Source: Penium margaritaceum (Eukaryota > Streptophyta > Zygnematophyceae > Desmidiales > Peniaceae). From it: DNA of 22,893 bases. The stretch is taken from the NCBI GenBank assembly GCA_023375785.1, contig SZWC01000528.1, positions 69,947-92,839 on the forward strand, written 5' to 3'. The first letter of the stretch is position 1. Each line of letters starts with the position of its first letter. Below, in pieces: positions 1 to 9,172 of the stretch. A program made the translations under genes and the position numbers. The notes under the pieces are model-generated. The model was given only the letters and a program-made list of their open reading frames with translations. It did not search any database and was not told the DNA's origin.

Positions 1-1250
1 AAACAATGAAGCTACTCATCCTTCAACCGTGGGAGGGAGTGTGGTCGCGTAGGTCAGGAATGATGCGAACTGGTAGTGCGGATGTTTTCGATTATGGCCT
101 TCACCACGGAGGGTGAAAAAACCCCAACGCACCTTGCGCACGCTACCTCAAACGTGCTTTGGCACTTCGGCAAGAGCCCGTCGTGCTCCTTAGAAGAAGC
201 ACAATTTCCCTTACGCCTCTCTCGCGTGCCCTACGTCTGCAGACACCTTGCATCAACGTTTACCATGGGCGCCACACAGCCCACTCCTCCCTCCTCGTTC
301 CATGGCCTCCCTTCTCTTCTCTCTCTTCATGCGCCGATGTCTGTACATAGGTTTTCTCGCTTGACCGCAGCATTTTCTTATTGGTTCCAGTACATGGCCA
401 GCGGGATTTTGCATCGCACGTCATCACAGTTCTCGAGCGAGTGTCCAGGCTGCAGGTACAATCTTGGTTCTGTTTCACAGGAGACTCGACACTGCTCCGC
501 TAACTTATCTGTTCCCCTCTCCACGCGTTTTTGCTGAATCCAAATCGAGAACATGTGGCACTGTCGCAGAAAGCTAGTTGCCATTGTCCCGTGGCTTGTT
601 TCAGGCATATTCGTGTGCCAACTTATGCATGGTCTCGGTGGCCACGACCCATCGTCCATTCCTTGCGTTCGAGTAGGAGAGGACAGACATGACTTTTGCC
701 CCTCTATTCCGCACCCTGGCCTCCATGACAGGCCTTCACCGGAGAGGACAGCCTTTCCACGGCCGTGGCTGGTTTGTTGTGAGTGGGGACAACGATTTCA
801 CCCACCCACACTGCTAAGGTCATTTTCTAGGCTCCAGGAAAGACAGTAAAAGGGAACATTGTTAGGCACCACCGTGCACCTGACGTGGACGGCGGTTGGA
901 GGCTATCCGATCAGCACTTTTTGACGTGGCTCAGATCCGGCAAGCTGGCCGAATCTATCCCGGCGGTAAGAGACAAAAGATGGGATCGCAGGCTGTACGG
1001 AAGAAAATTGCGTGAAAGTTCGAATTCAAATGGCCCCTCCAATCTTCCGCATGTTGCGTTTCCCCAAATAACGATCCAGAAACACTCCCAAACGTTGCGT
1101 CTCTCGGAAGCGTGAAAGGCGAGACCACGCAAAGCATGGCAATGCTTCTTGTGACACTGCGGTGTGGCACGGAAGTCGTTACATCTCCAACCGTCGATTC
1201 ATCTAATCGGATGAAACGAAACGCGATGTAGCTTACTACTTATATCCTTC
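1..1250. other. Region without a recognisable gene
   Basis: Several short ORFs exist here, the longest being 153 codons at 76-537 (+). None shows a domain, repeat or splice-site pattern I recognise. The composition is mixed, with CT-rich stretches around 270-340 and 690-760. I see no TATA box or other promoter element that I would defend. The segment could hold 5' regulatory or transposon-derived sequence, but nothing supports a specific call. Confidence 0.5.
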
Positions 1251-1253
1251 ACT

Positions 1254-2029
1254 TCATTTCGTGCCTCGTTTAAGTAGGCACACCCCAATGCACTGCTTCT
1301 TCTTCGTGAGACATGAACGAGACATTCGCCTGTGGACACGGTCACGAGAAACAAAAACGCTCTTATGCTCCATGAGGGTCAAACGCTTGTTCCCAAAAGA
1401 TAAACGATACACATGAGTTATGTGCCAAAGAACACCTACAATTGTCATTCGTAGCACAGAAATTAAAACATGATCTATTATCGGAAATTGATGACATGTC
1501 TTTCGTGACACAGACATTAAAACATAACTTCCGTGACACAAGAATAGCAAACACTCTCACTCACAAACTTAAGGCATTATAGAGAATCCTGAGTCCCAAA
1601 ACAGTTCTGATGATGTTTCGTATCCCAGAAATGCTTGTCTTAAAATAGGCTATACTTCTACGGAGTAACAGATCACCCAAATTATGCTTTGTCCTATGTT
1701 TTACATCAGTATCTGGTATGTGTACAAAACGATTTCATGGTTGTTTTGTATCTTGGAAAGAGCACCGACACGTTCTGTTTCCTTATCGTAAACTTAGTTG
1801 ATGTTCTCTGTTCACCCTCAAATTCGCAATGCAGTATTCCGGGACCACCTTCCGATTCGGAATGTCAACAAAATTCCATCTCTCTATGCGTGAGAACAGC
1901 AAAAACATGAAAGGACTTTCGTATTTCCTCAAAAACCCAAAAACACTTCGTTTTGACCATGGAAACGAGTATAATGTCTTTTGTTTTTCACAAAACAATT
2001 ACCATTGTGTCAAATCCTAAGAAGGCAAC
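1254..2029. repeat. Possible older copies of the satellite
   Basis: This stretch has the same texture as the array that follows. It recurrently shows 'TTCGT(G/A)(A/G)CACAGA', 'AAAACATRA' and 'CCCAAAA' phrases, for example near 1440, 1500 and 1530. The last part (1930-2029) is in phase with the clear copies. The earlier part is too diverged to place unit borders by eye. A self dot-plot would show whether it is one continuous array. Confidence 0.35.
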
Positions 2030-2640
2030 TCGGTAGCAAACAGACAAAATGCTGACGTGGCACATTGCGATAGGTCATATGTCTATTGAGATACCGCAAA
2101 GGCAACCAATGTATTACTCTTGATACATGGAGCTTGTTATGCGTTCTGGAATTACAAAACGCATGTACACCTACGTATCGGTCACGAAACACCACAATAG
2201 TTTCTGATTCCCAAAAGGTAACTCTGCATCAGACCGAGAACATGCTGACGTGTCATGTCGCCAGGAGTTGTATGTCTATTGATATAGAGCAGAGGAGATC
2301 ATCATTCTGTTTCAAATACATGGGGCTCGACATGCGTTCTATATCCAAAGATAAATATGAAAAGGGCGACGTGCGTTACACAGAACACAACGAATGTTTT
2401 TTTTATTCAGAAACGCAACTTGGTCCCGGAAGGAAGAAATGTTGACGTGTTGTGTTGACAGGCTTCATATGGCTTTCGAGATATACCAAACGTAAAAACC
2501 GTTCTCTTTGAGATGCATTGCGCTTAACATGCATTACAGATTTCCATAACTCATAAGAAGCCAAGCATATTTATCATGGAACACCGCAAATGTCCTCCGT
2601 GAAAGAGAAACAAAAACCTTGATATCGGTTTGTGCAATGT
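2030..2640. repeat. Tandem satellite, about 195 bp unit, three diverged copies
   Basis: Three copies of a landmark ATG(C/T)TGACGTG start at 2049, 2242 and 2439, giving unit lengths of 193 and 197 bp. Other landmarks repeat in the same phase. A 'cataTGTCTATTGAGATA'-like segment follows about 30 bp later. A 'CATGGRGCTYG...ATGCGTTCT' segment lies about 80 bp later (2127 and 2317, weaker at 2515). An 'aaggYAACTCgg'-like segment precedes each unit (2012, 2211, 2407). The copies differ at many positions, so the array is old. I see no long ORF shared by the copies, so they are probably non-coding. Confidence 0.72.
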
Positions 2641-3369
2641 AAAATGAAAATGTGGTGTTTTGCAATCCTGGACACGTTTGGTGCTCACCTTGTCGCAACC
2701 CTAGGGCTGCTCACGGTACTTCCTTTTGCATAGGGTCATGTAATGCAGTGTGTTCACTATGTTGCGATTTATGCCGGGTCAGCGCTATGCATTGCCACAG
2801 TTTGTTGATGATGAACGTATTGGAGACCTTATTGGGTCTCCTTGTAGACGACATTTGCACACATGCGTATAGTGAATGAGGTCCTTCGTCCTCAGTTTGT
2901 ACAGACAACGTAGGTGCCAGAGACTCCATTCACCCCCTCAAACATAGCTACTACAACTCCGTTTCGCCGCATGACCGCCCATGAACCGCAGGCTTCCCCA
3001 CCCTATTGTTTGATTAATGGTTTTGTAGGACTTCGCAGTTTTTGAATGCGCATCACCTACTACCGCGGCATGAATCATTTGGCGCCAAGGCATACTTTGT
3101 GCACTCGAAGGGGCTACAACAACACGCACAGAAAAATCAGCCTGCCTTGTTATACCAACCATCTGGAGTGAAAGCGTAGCAAACAACTCACAACAGCAAC
3201 AACAGCAGTAGGAGTGCCTCCGACCTGATTGTTCTCAGCATCAGCAGTCTCGTCCTCCACCGACGGAGTCTCGTTAAGAGAACCCAAGACGAGACTTTAC
3301 TGGGACCCGTTTTATTGTCCTGTCTCTTGGTATGTTCCTGCGTGTCTTTTCTTTAACGTTATGTTTTTT
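2641..3369. other. Region without a recognisable gene
   Basis: Only short ORFs with no recognisable content are present. A small CAA/CAG-rich run lies near 3188-3211. No RNA gene or mobile-element signature is visible. Confidence 0.5.
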
Positions 3370-3373
3370 TTAG

Positions 3374-3546
3374 TACCTAACCAACTCAATTATGGTCATG
3401 CAGACCTTGACATGTTGCGCATAAATGCTGCCAAGTGGTTTAAGGTCAATGGGACGAGAAATGTGTGCATTGGCCAACAACACCAGAAGAGTGGAATCGG
3501 CTTGAAAACGTGGTTAAATGCTCAGTGCTACATTGATTTTTTTTAA
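3374..3546 (+). CDS. Possible exon of an unknown gene
   Basis: A frame open from before 3300 to the TAA at 3544 has coding-like composition in its last 55 or so codons (charged and hydrophobic residues mixed, including a segment ending KTWLNAQ). A pyrimidine-rich tract ending in TTTTTTTTAG (to about 3373) could be a 3' splice site just before it. I recognise no family. It lies 450 bp upstream of the hexapeptide-repeat gene on the same strand and might be an earlier exon of it, but no matching donor could be fixed. It could equally be a chance ORF. Confidence 0.2.
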
Positions 3547-3998
3547 GAAGGTGCACGGGTCTAGTAAGTCTCAGACAACTTGGTGGTTGCTTCTGCAAGC
3601 ATGGTCAGCTCAACCCTGTATCCCATGTTGCTTGTGTGAAATTTGTTGTGCAAACGAATCTAAATAGACCCTAAATCTTGAGCGGTTCTTCTAGTAAGAT
3701 TGGGTGAAATTAAACTTACATGTATCAGACACGTCCTTCACCAAATTCATGATCTAAGCTGGCACATATGATAAGAAAAACAAGAATTTTTACATGATAT
3801 ACAGAGGTAAAGCCGTTTTGGAGTCCTTGACACGGTGGTACCAACCAGTGAGCCCTCCTATTTTTTTCTCAAATTGTCAGCACATTCTGTCGTACATATT
3901 CTCACTTAACTTCTTTTCCATGTGCAACAAAATCCAAATGGAAAGAGGCAAAGGAAACTCATACCCCTGAACCAACATCCCGTGGAGGTCACGAATAG
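3547..3998. other. AT-rich region without a visible gene
   Basis: There is no supported ORF, repeat or RNA. If the gene at 3999 continues upstream, this would be intron or 5' flank. Confidence 0.45.
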
Positions 3999-4139
3999 TC
4001 GAAAAAAACCTGTCTAAAGGTTAGGAAGAAGAAAATAGTCTTGAGTAAAGAAAAGGCCAGCAAGGTTGACAAGAGCAGAGGGGTTGGGAAACAAAAAGGG
4101 AGACTTTTGATTGATCTGTGTGAGCAATTTGGTGTAGCC

Positions 4140-5004
4140 GAAGATTCGGGTGGGGCCGAGCAGTTGAGCGGGGCCATGTTGTCGGGTGGGGTTGCGAAGT
4201 CAGGTGGGGTTGAGTAGTCGAGTGGGGCTGAGCAATCGGGTGGGGCCCAACAGTCGAGGGCGTCCAAGAAGTCAGGTTCAACGAAGCAGTCGGGTGCAGC
4301 CAAGTAGTCAGGTGCGGTCCAGCAGTCGCTTGCGGCCGAGTAGTCGAGTGAGTCGTGCAATCGAGTACGGTCGAGCAGTCGGGTGCGGCCAAGTAGTTGG
4401 GTGTGGCCGAGAAGTCCGATGCGGCCGAGTAGTAGATTCCGATGGAGCAGGCGGGTGCCGTTGAGCAGGCAGGTGCAGCCAAGCAGTTGGGTGTCGTCAA
4501 GTAGGTGGGTATGCCCGAGCAGCCGAGTGCAGCGGAGCAGTTGGGTGTAACCAAGCAGTCTGGTGCAGCCAAGGAGTCGGGTGCAGCCAAGTAGTTGCGT
4601 GCGACTGAGCAACTTGATGCGTCCGGGCAGTCGGGTGCGGCAGGAGAGTCAGGTAATGCAGTTGGCCAATTGGGTGCTGCGGTTGGGAAGTTTGGTGGTG
4701 ACGAGCGGTCAAGTGCTGTGTTCGGGCAGGTGGAACTGGTGATAAGTCCGTAATGGGTAGGTAGATGGGTGCCGCCAAGCAGACGGGTATTGTCATGCCG
4801 TTGTGTACCACTTAGCAGTCAGGTGCTGTGCCGCAATTGGGTGCTATGTAGTACTCAGGTGTTGAGCATTTCAGAGACCAGTCTGGTGGCGCAAAGCAAT
4901 CAGGTGTTGATGAGGTGTTGAATTTTGTTGAGACTACCGATGTCTCTAAGCAATTGGGTGGTGCTAAGTTGTCAGGCGCCCATAAGCTGTCTGGTGCAAC
5001 TTAA
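4140..5004 (+). repeat. 18-bp coding minisatellite encoding a hexapeptide
   Basis: Units such as GAGCAGTCGGGTGCGGCC recur every 18 bp with few length changes, clearest from 4370 to 4650. They become looser toward 5000, where units are interspersed with unique codons. Read on the plus strand they give A-A-(E/K)-Q-S-G. The minus strand is also open for up to 207 codons (3989-4612) because an 18-bp repeat keeps all its frames periodic. I prefer the plus strand because flanking non-repeat sequence is also open there and ends at a plausible splice donor. Frame changes lie near 4345-4370 and 4750-4815. Confidence 0.75.
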
Positions 5005-5088
5005 CATTCAGTTGTGCTTGAAGCGTCCGAAACGCCCAGCGAGACAAATTTGAGAGCTGAGGACATCACTATTCATGACTACATCCAG

Positions 5089-5198
5089 GTTGTGATATGT
5101 GCTTAGAAAGATCCTATGAGTGTATCTCTTCCTATTTTACATGATGTGTGAATAGATGAAGTTATGGAGATGCTCTGTTTTGTGTTTTTCTCTTGTAG
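5089..5198 (+). other. Candidate intron 1 (110 bp)
   Basis: GT follows CAG at 5088. The 3' end is a T-rich tract, TTTTTCTCTTGTAG, at 5185-5198. Joining the flanks keeps phase 0, and the downstream segment then stays open for 39 codons before a TAG. The consistent phase is the best single argument for a real intron. Confidence 0.5.
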
Positions 5199-5457
5199 GC
5201 TGTTAATTTCAACAAAATATTTGACAATTTTGAGGTTACATCAATGCCACCAGAGTCAAAGGTGTCAACAGCCACAATGGAACCCACAAATGTTCCCACC
5301 CAAGCTCCCCAGCTTTAGGTTGAAATGATGTTGGACCAACTCAAAGATCTTGTCTATGATGGATGGAACGTGATGCGATTCTTGGTGGAAAGTGGAACGC
5401 ATTACTTCAGGACTTTTGAGCGAGTGACAACGAGAACACGTGCAGCTAGAGGTGCAG
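5199..5457 (+). pseudogene. Candidate exon 2 of the hexapeptide-repeat gene
   Basis: This 259-bp segment is open apart from one TAG at 5316 and ends at GCAG|GTAATC. The first half is Thr/Pro/Val-rich. The second half looks like a folded or helical stretch with the motifs MLDQLKDL and RFLVES and ends basic (about RTFERVTTRTRAARGA). The TAG follows CTT and precedes GTT, and could come from CAG. No known domain is recognised. Confidence 0.42.
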
Positions 5458-5537
5458 GTAATCGTTTTTTGCGCATACTACAATCTTTGTAGCACTTGTT
5501 CTTGGGACCTTTTTTTACTCCATTTGTGCATTGCAAG
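5458..5537 (+). other. Candidate intron 2 (80 bp)
   Basis: The donor is GTAATC. The acceptor is TTGCAAG after a T-rich stretch (5508-5537). The phase does not match cleanly: exon 2 leaves phase 1, and the next segment would then hit TGA at once. So either a nearby alternative site is used or the gene has drifted. Confidence 0.35.
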
Positions 5538-5580
5538 GATGACTGCCGAGGAGTTAACCCCTGAGTTACTCAAAACCAAG
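5538..5580 (+). pseudogene. Candidate exon 3 (43 bp)
   Basis: A short segment is bounded by an AG acceptor and an exact GTAAGT donor at 5581. One frame reads MTAEELTPELLKTK, which is coding-like, but that frame needs two bases from the previous exon rather than one. It is too short for a family call. Confidence 0.35.
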
Positions 5581-5658
5581 GTAAGTCTGCTTATTCCAGA
5601 GGGGTGTTGGCCGTCATCACGTGTGTGTATCAACCAAAGATTGTTAAAACTTTTATAG

Positions 5659-5774
5659 GAATTCATTTCCTTGTTTTAAAAGCAACGAGGTCTATATCGT
5701 TTGAACTGGTGACTAAACACGCTGTGCCGGTGAAACACCCAACACAGACATCCACGTCTCACTTTCCTAATCAT
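5659..5774 (+). pseudogene. Candidate exon 4 (116 bp)
   Basis: It is bounded by a T-rich acceptor TTTTATAG (5651-5658) and an exact GTAAGT donor at 5775. It is open in one frame throughout, with a Thr/Ser/His/Pro-rich end. A short candidate intron of 48 bp (5775-5822, ending AATTAG) follows. Function unknown. Confidence 0.38.
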
Positions 5775-6030
5775 GTAAGTTCTGACTTGGTTGTTCTGAT
5801 TTGCTTTTAATTCTACAATTAGTTTCAATCATGAAAGGATCTTTCTCATGAAAAAATGGCTTCCATGTGCAAAAGTGGCCAAAGGATGGCGTTGATCCTT
5901 GAGATGTTTGGAACTCCTCATTGGCTAAGTAATATGTTTAAACCCTCCTGTCTTGTTTCCTTCCATTTATTACATTTGCGTATTGTTAAACATGTGTTTC
6001 ATGTTTTTGTGTAGGTGTGGAGAGTGAAGC

Positions 6031-6166
6031 GAGTCTGCTTCATTAAAAAAGTCTCTTGATGAAATGGATGAGAAAAGACTTATGATGTGAAGCGAAGTAT
6101 AATCACGTGGAGTCTGCTCCATTAAAAAAGTCTCTTGATGAAATGGATGAGAAAAGACATATGATG
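6031..6166 (+). repeat. 57-bp direct duplication, period 79
   Basis: The block GAGTCTGCT(T/C)CATTAAAAAAGTCTCTTGATGAAATGG and what follows occurs at 6031-6087 and 6110-6166 with two mismatches. In one frame it encodes a Lys/Asp/Glu-rich peptide beginning ESAPLKKSLDEMDEKR. The second copy continues open to a TGA at about 6248. The high identity makes this duplication recent compared with the decay elsewhere. A T-rich tract ending GTGTAG (6014) just upstream could be the acceptor of this candidate last exon. Confidence 0.75.
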
Positions 6167-6248
6167 AAATATTTGATGTTCCAAAGGATTCAACAACCAT
6201 TGCACAGAGGAAAGGACATCGAGATACACAACCACCAAAAATATGCAT

Positions 6249-6460
6249 GATTTTCAGGGACAGGAGTTAGGGAGGAAGAGCTAGAAGAATTAGAAGTGAG
6301 TAGTTCGTCGATTGTGCTGTTGGGATTATTGTAGCTTGTTGTGCAATTGTAATTCAATAATCAAAAGATAACCATGTTTTTGTTCCAATTGCAAAAACAT
6401 TTAAAAGCAATGACAAAAACAAAGTAGAGAATCCCGTTTAAAAAAAGCACCGCTACAAAC
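6249..6460. other. Possible 3' flank of the decayed gene
   Basis: This AT-rich sequence contains AATAATCAAAAGATAA near 6355 but no convincing polyadenylation signal and no gene. Confidence 0.35.
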
Positions 6461-6585
6461 ATGCCAAAAGCAAGAACACAAGGTATGGTTCGTATAACCC
6501 TTATAAAAATATGAACTTTGAAATTTGATAACACAGCGGCTTCACGGCAAATGTCCCCAAAGCAAGAACACAAGATGGTGAGCTT
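6461..6585. repeat. Short imperfect direct repeat
   Basis: 'ATGCCAAAAGCAAGAACACAAGGTATGG' near 6461 and 'ATGTCCCCAAAGCAAGAACACAAGATGG' near 6551 are similar, and each is followed by an 'AACTTTGAAA/AGCTTTGAAA' stretch. The second copy lacks about 18 bp. It is a local duplication of unknown origin. Confidence 0.5.
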
Positions 6586-6897
6586 TGAAACTTCTGAAGC
6601 CTGGTTCCCCTATCAGTCGTGTTGAATTTTTTACTTCTGATCCTGTTACTATGAGCATTTTGAAGTTTCAATTGTGGTTGTTTTCAACTTTGGAATCTGA
6701 TTCGTGAACCCTATTTCTGATTTTGTTCCTCATTTACGTTTTTCTTTTGTTTTTAGTTCTGATTTCAATAGTTGACTACTGAATTTCTCTCTCAACCCTC
6801 TTGTGAATTCATCGATATTCGACTTTCTGCCCAAAACTATGTAGAAAATGCTCAACGTTTCAATATTTGGTGTCCAATATTGATTAGCAACAAGAGG
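6586..6897. other. AT-rich spacer without a visible gene
   Basis: No ORF of note and no repeat apart from scattered T tracts. Confidence 0.5.
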
Positions 6898-7110
<213 letters not shown>

Positions 7111-7365
7111 TTGATTATACACAATGACACACTCAATGGTTGAATGATTATCATGCGTTCTTGGTTTGATAACACCATGTTATGCACAAATAAGGAACAT
7201 GAATATAGAATAGTGTGATGTGCATACATTCAATAATGAAATGAAAGAACATTGCAATATTGAGGTCATCGGTGAATCAGGAGTCTAAAGTGGAAGCAAA
7301 GGTGCATAAACAAATTTGGCTGATATGTCAACACTCTTGTCGCGTTCCTCCTCTTTGGTGGTGTT
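7111..7365. other. Spacer, possible 3' UTR of the minus-strand gene
   Basis: No ORF. If the gene at 7366-7650 is real, this is its 3' flank. I see no clear polyadenylation signal. Confidence 0.35.
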
Positions 7366-7650
7366 TCAAAATTGCACTTCCTCTTCCTCCTCTTCTTCTT
7401 CCTGTTTTTCTTCCTCAGGCATGCTGAACATAGAGTACTTCCCACACAGACATGGACTCTTTACACCGTATGATCCTTCTTGACGTTTGGGGATATAAAC
7501 ATGAAATCTCCATCTGAAATCCCATGTCAAGCTGGAATTGAGGATCCTTGTGATGAAGAAAGTGATGTCCACGTTGGCTTGTGTGTTTAAGTCTGCAAAA
7601 AACATGAAAAAGACACTAGAAAACTTCTCCACAAACCCATCATGCATCAC
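7366..7650 (-). CDS. Candidate terminal exon with Glu-rich C-terminus
   Basis: A 94-codon frame starts exactly after a strong 3' splice site on the minus strand (TATATATCTTGTAG ending at 7651). It reads through a hydrophobic stretch (KFSSVFFMFFADL), then a mixed segment of roughly 50 residues with several aromatics (for example WDFRWRFHVYIPKR), a CLCGKYSMF motif, and a terminal EEEKQEEEEEEEE run before the stop. An alternative acceptor TTTTTTGCAG lies inside, near residue 23. The composition is that of a real protein rather than a chance ORF, and unlike its neighbours it has no internal stop. I do not recognise the family. The acidic tail resembles those of chromatin or nuclear proteins, which is only a loose hint. 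Confidence 0.4.
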   Translation of the reverse strand: MMHDGFVEKFSSVFFMFFADLNTQANVDITFFITRILNSSLTWDFRWRFHVYIPKRQEGSYGVKSPCLCGKYSMFSMPEEEKQEEEEEEEEVQF

Positions 7651-7676
7651 CTACAAGATATATATATATATCACGC
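7651..7676 (-). promoter_or_regulatory. Candidate 3' splice site with (TA)n tract
   Basis: On the minus strand the sequence runs (AT)n then CTTGTAG, directly abutting the open frame at 7650. It would be the acceptor of an intron that carries the GGCT minisatellite. Confidence 0.4.
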
Positions 7677-7688
7677 GTCTCCTGTTCT

Positions 7689-8096
7689 AGGTAGATGGGT
7701 GGGTAGCTAGCTGGCTAGATGACTTGGTGCTGGTTGGTTGGGTGAAAGCTGAGAGTGAAGGTTTGGTGCAGGTTGGTTGGCAGGCCTGGTGGCTGGCAGT
7801 GTAGGAGGCTGGCTGGCTGGCTGTGTAGCAAGCTGCATGGTTGGGTGGCTTGCTGGTTACCTGGCTGGCTGGCTGGCAAAGAAGCAGGCTGGGAGGCTGG
7901 CTGGTTGGCTGCCTGGCTTGAAAGCGAGTTGTAGGGAAGATGTATGGCTAAGCTACTGACTAGGTGGCTAAGAAGGTGGTCTGCTGGATGATTGAAGGCT
8001 GGGCGTGTGGTTATATGGCTTACCCGGTGGCTAGTCGTGTGGCTGGGTGGCTACTTTGTTGGTTGGCTGGGTGGTTGGCTGGGTGGCTTGCTGGTT
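7689..8096. repeat. GGCT/TGGC minisatellite, block A
   Basis: About 400 bp is dominated by TGGCTGGC, TGGTTGG and GGGTGGCT units, a degenerate 4-bp (GGCT)n with A/T interruptions. The plus-strand ORF at 7777-7959 (Gly/Trp/Leu/Ala-rich) is only the translation of the repeat. The block lies where the intron of the candidate minus-strand gene would be. Confidence 0.9.
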
Positions 8097-8109
8097 GAAG
8101 AGGGTTGAA

Positions 8110-8330
8110 CATGTGGCAAACACGAGAATGTTAGAGAAGGGGGGGCATGCAGGAGAAGAAAGAATCTAGATGTAGAGGGTGCACAAAAGAGGGAATTCAG
8201 TCGGTCTTCTCTTGTGATCTGAATCGAAAAACGCACCATTGTAGGTACTCCACAAGGTTGGAAGGGCATGAGGTGCCCAAAAGTCCCGCATTTCTTCCAC
8301 AAAAAGATGTTGGAGTGTTTTTGTGAGTGC
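8110..8330 (-). CDS. Candidate upstream exon of the minus-strand gene
   Basis: On the minus strand CTTACCCATGCAG (ending at 8331) is a fair 3' splice site. The frame after it reads through about 60 coding-like residues, including WKKCGTFGHLMPFQPCG and MVRFSIQITREDRLN. It then becomes Ser/Pro/Leu-rich and runs into the minisatellite with a stop at 8051. The true exon end (a GT donor) could not be fixed. It precedes the candidate terminal exon at 7366-7650 in transcription order, so the two may belong to one gene. No family is recognised. The ORF's first methionine is at 8302, but the exon probably starts at 8330. Confidence 0.33.
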
Positions 8331-8339
8331 CTGCATGGG

Positions 8340-8900
8340 TAAGTTTAAGCACTATACTATGATTCTTTCAAAGTAATACACTTGATCTTTGTTAGAAAAA
8401 TTCACTAAACTTCATTTAGTGCAATGGACTACAATTCAATCACTGTAAGTCCTTTAAGCAATGGACTACATTTCTATAAAAGGAGTGAATGGCACTTCTC
8501 ACAAAGAAATGCACCGTAGTTTGGTCATAGTATCATACAACACGTCCGATCTAAGTGATGCATTGTAGTTCTTTCAAAGTAAGACACTGTGCACATATTG
8601 CACATATTTGTAAGTATACTCAACATCCCACCATCGCCTCCACAGCGGCCATAGGGGTGGCGGACATGCTTGATACACTTGCCGTTCACCTACTCCAGTC
8701 GGCATACCACGTGAAACAACACTGCAACATCCGAGCAATGTAGTGCACGTTTTTGGAAGCATTTATTTACACTTGCATGAAAGTAGTCCTTTACACTTCA
8801 GACAACGTAATGCACTACAATAATGAAAAAACAATACACTACACACATTCTACGCACAATTTTAATTCACAAAAGATAAAGGACGGATATCACCTTTGAT
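8340..8900. repeat. Diverged interspersed repeats
   Basis: 'TTCTTTCAAAGTAA(T/G)ACACT' occurs at about 8363 and 8569 (spacing about 206 bp). 'GCAATGGACTACAAT'-like text occurs at about 8421 and 8458. 'ATGCACTACAA'-like text recurs near 8810. A weaker relative, 'TTCTATCAAAGCAAGACTGCAC', is at 9590. These look like an old tandem family. Two 62-codon ORFs overlapping on both strands at 8555-8762 have no supporting evidence. Confidence 0.5.
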
Positions 8901-8940
8901 ATGTGTGTAGAAGTTGCTGAAGGCATGAGTGGAGTTGTGA
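8883..8940. repeat. Repeat R, copy 1
   Basis: 'ATCACCTTTGATATGTGTGTAGAAGTTGCTGAAGG' and flanks match a second copy at 9652-9708 ('TTTCACCTTTGAGATGTGTAAAAGTTGCTGAAGG'). Each copy lies downstream of a GGCT block, which suggests a diverged segmental duplication. Confidence 0.65.
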
Positions 8941-9040
8941 TTGACTGTGTCCTAGTCACGGAATCCATCGATTTGTAAGAATTAAGACAAGGGCAGACCC
9001 ATAGCGTGTGTGCATGTGCCGGTTATTGGTGGTTTTTTTA

Positions 9041-9172
9041 CTGGCTGGGTGGCTGACTAAGGACTAGCTGGGTGACTGGGTGAGTGGCTAGTTTGCTGGT
9101 TGGCTAGCTCGCAGGCTGGCTGTGTGTCTTGCTAGGTGGCTGGGTGGGTGGCTGGCCGAGTGGCAAGCTAGG
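9041..9172. repeat. GGCT/TGGC minisatellite, block B
   Basis: This is the same tetranucleotide composition and orientation as block A (TGGCTGGGTGGCTG... units), with about 130 bp surviving. It is an independent expansion or a copy produced by segmental duplication with block A. Confidence 0.88.

Larger units (their letters stand above)
3999..6248 (+). pseudogene. Decayed multi-exon gene with hexapeptide-repeat first exon
   Basis: The frame opens after a TAG at 3996 and runs 72 codons to the first internal TAG (4215). It starts with a lysine-rich segment and enters a degenerate hexapeptide repeat of A-A-(E/K)-Q-(S/L)-G type. The repeat continues with indels and stops to 5088, where CAG|GTTGTG could be a donor. 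A polypyrimidine tract ending TTGTAG (5198) precedes a second open segment (5199-5457, one internal TAG) that joins in phase 0. Further candidate exons lie at 5538-5580, 5659-5774, 5823-5895 and 6015-6248, the first two of these with GTAAGT donors. Most in-repeat stops are TAG where neighbouring units have CAG, as expected from C-to-T decay. The later exons do not join in one clean frame, so I call it a pseudogene. No family is recognised. A hydrophilic, low-complexity repeat protein is all I can infer. Confidence 0.5.

Noticed and set aside
76..537. 153-codon plus ORF
   Set aside because: No motif, no codon pattern and overlapping ORFs on the other strand; not distinguishable from chance.
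1195..1220. TCATCTAATCGGATGA palindrome
   Set aside because: A 5-bp stem is expected by chance and lies in no recognisable context.
3989..4612. 207-codon minus ORF of Leu-Leu-Gly-Cys-Thr-Arg repeats, and a 189-codon Ala-Ala-Pro-Asp-Cys repeat frame
   Set aside because: An 18-bp repeat keeps its period in every frame. The plus strand has coding-like flanks and a splice donor, while the minus strand has none.
7777..7959. 60-codon Gly/Trp/Leu/Ala-rich ORF, looks like a membrane peptide
   Set aside because: It is the translation of the GGCT minisatellite and has no start or splice context.
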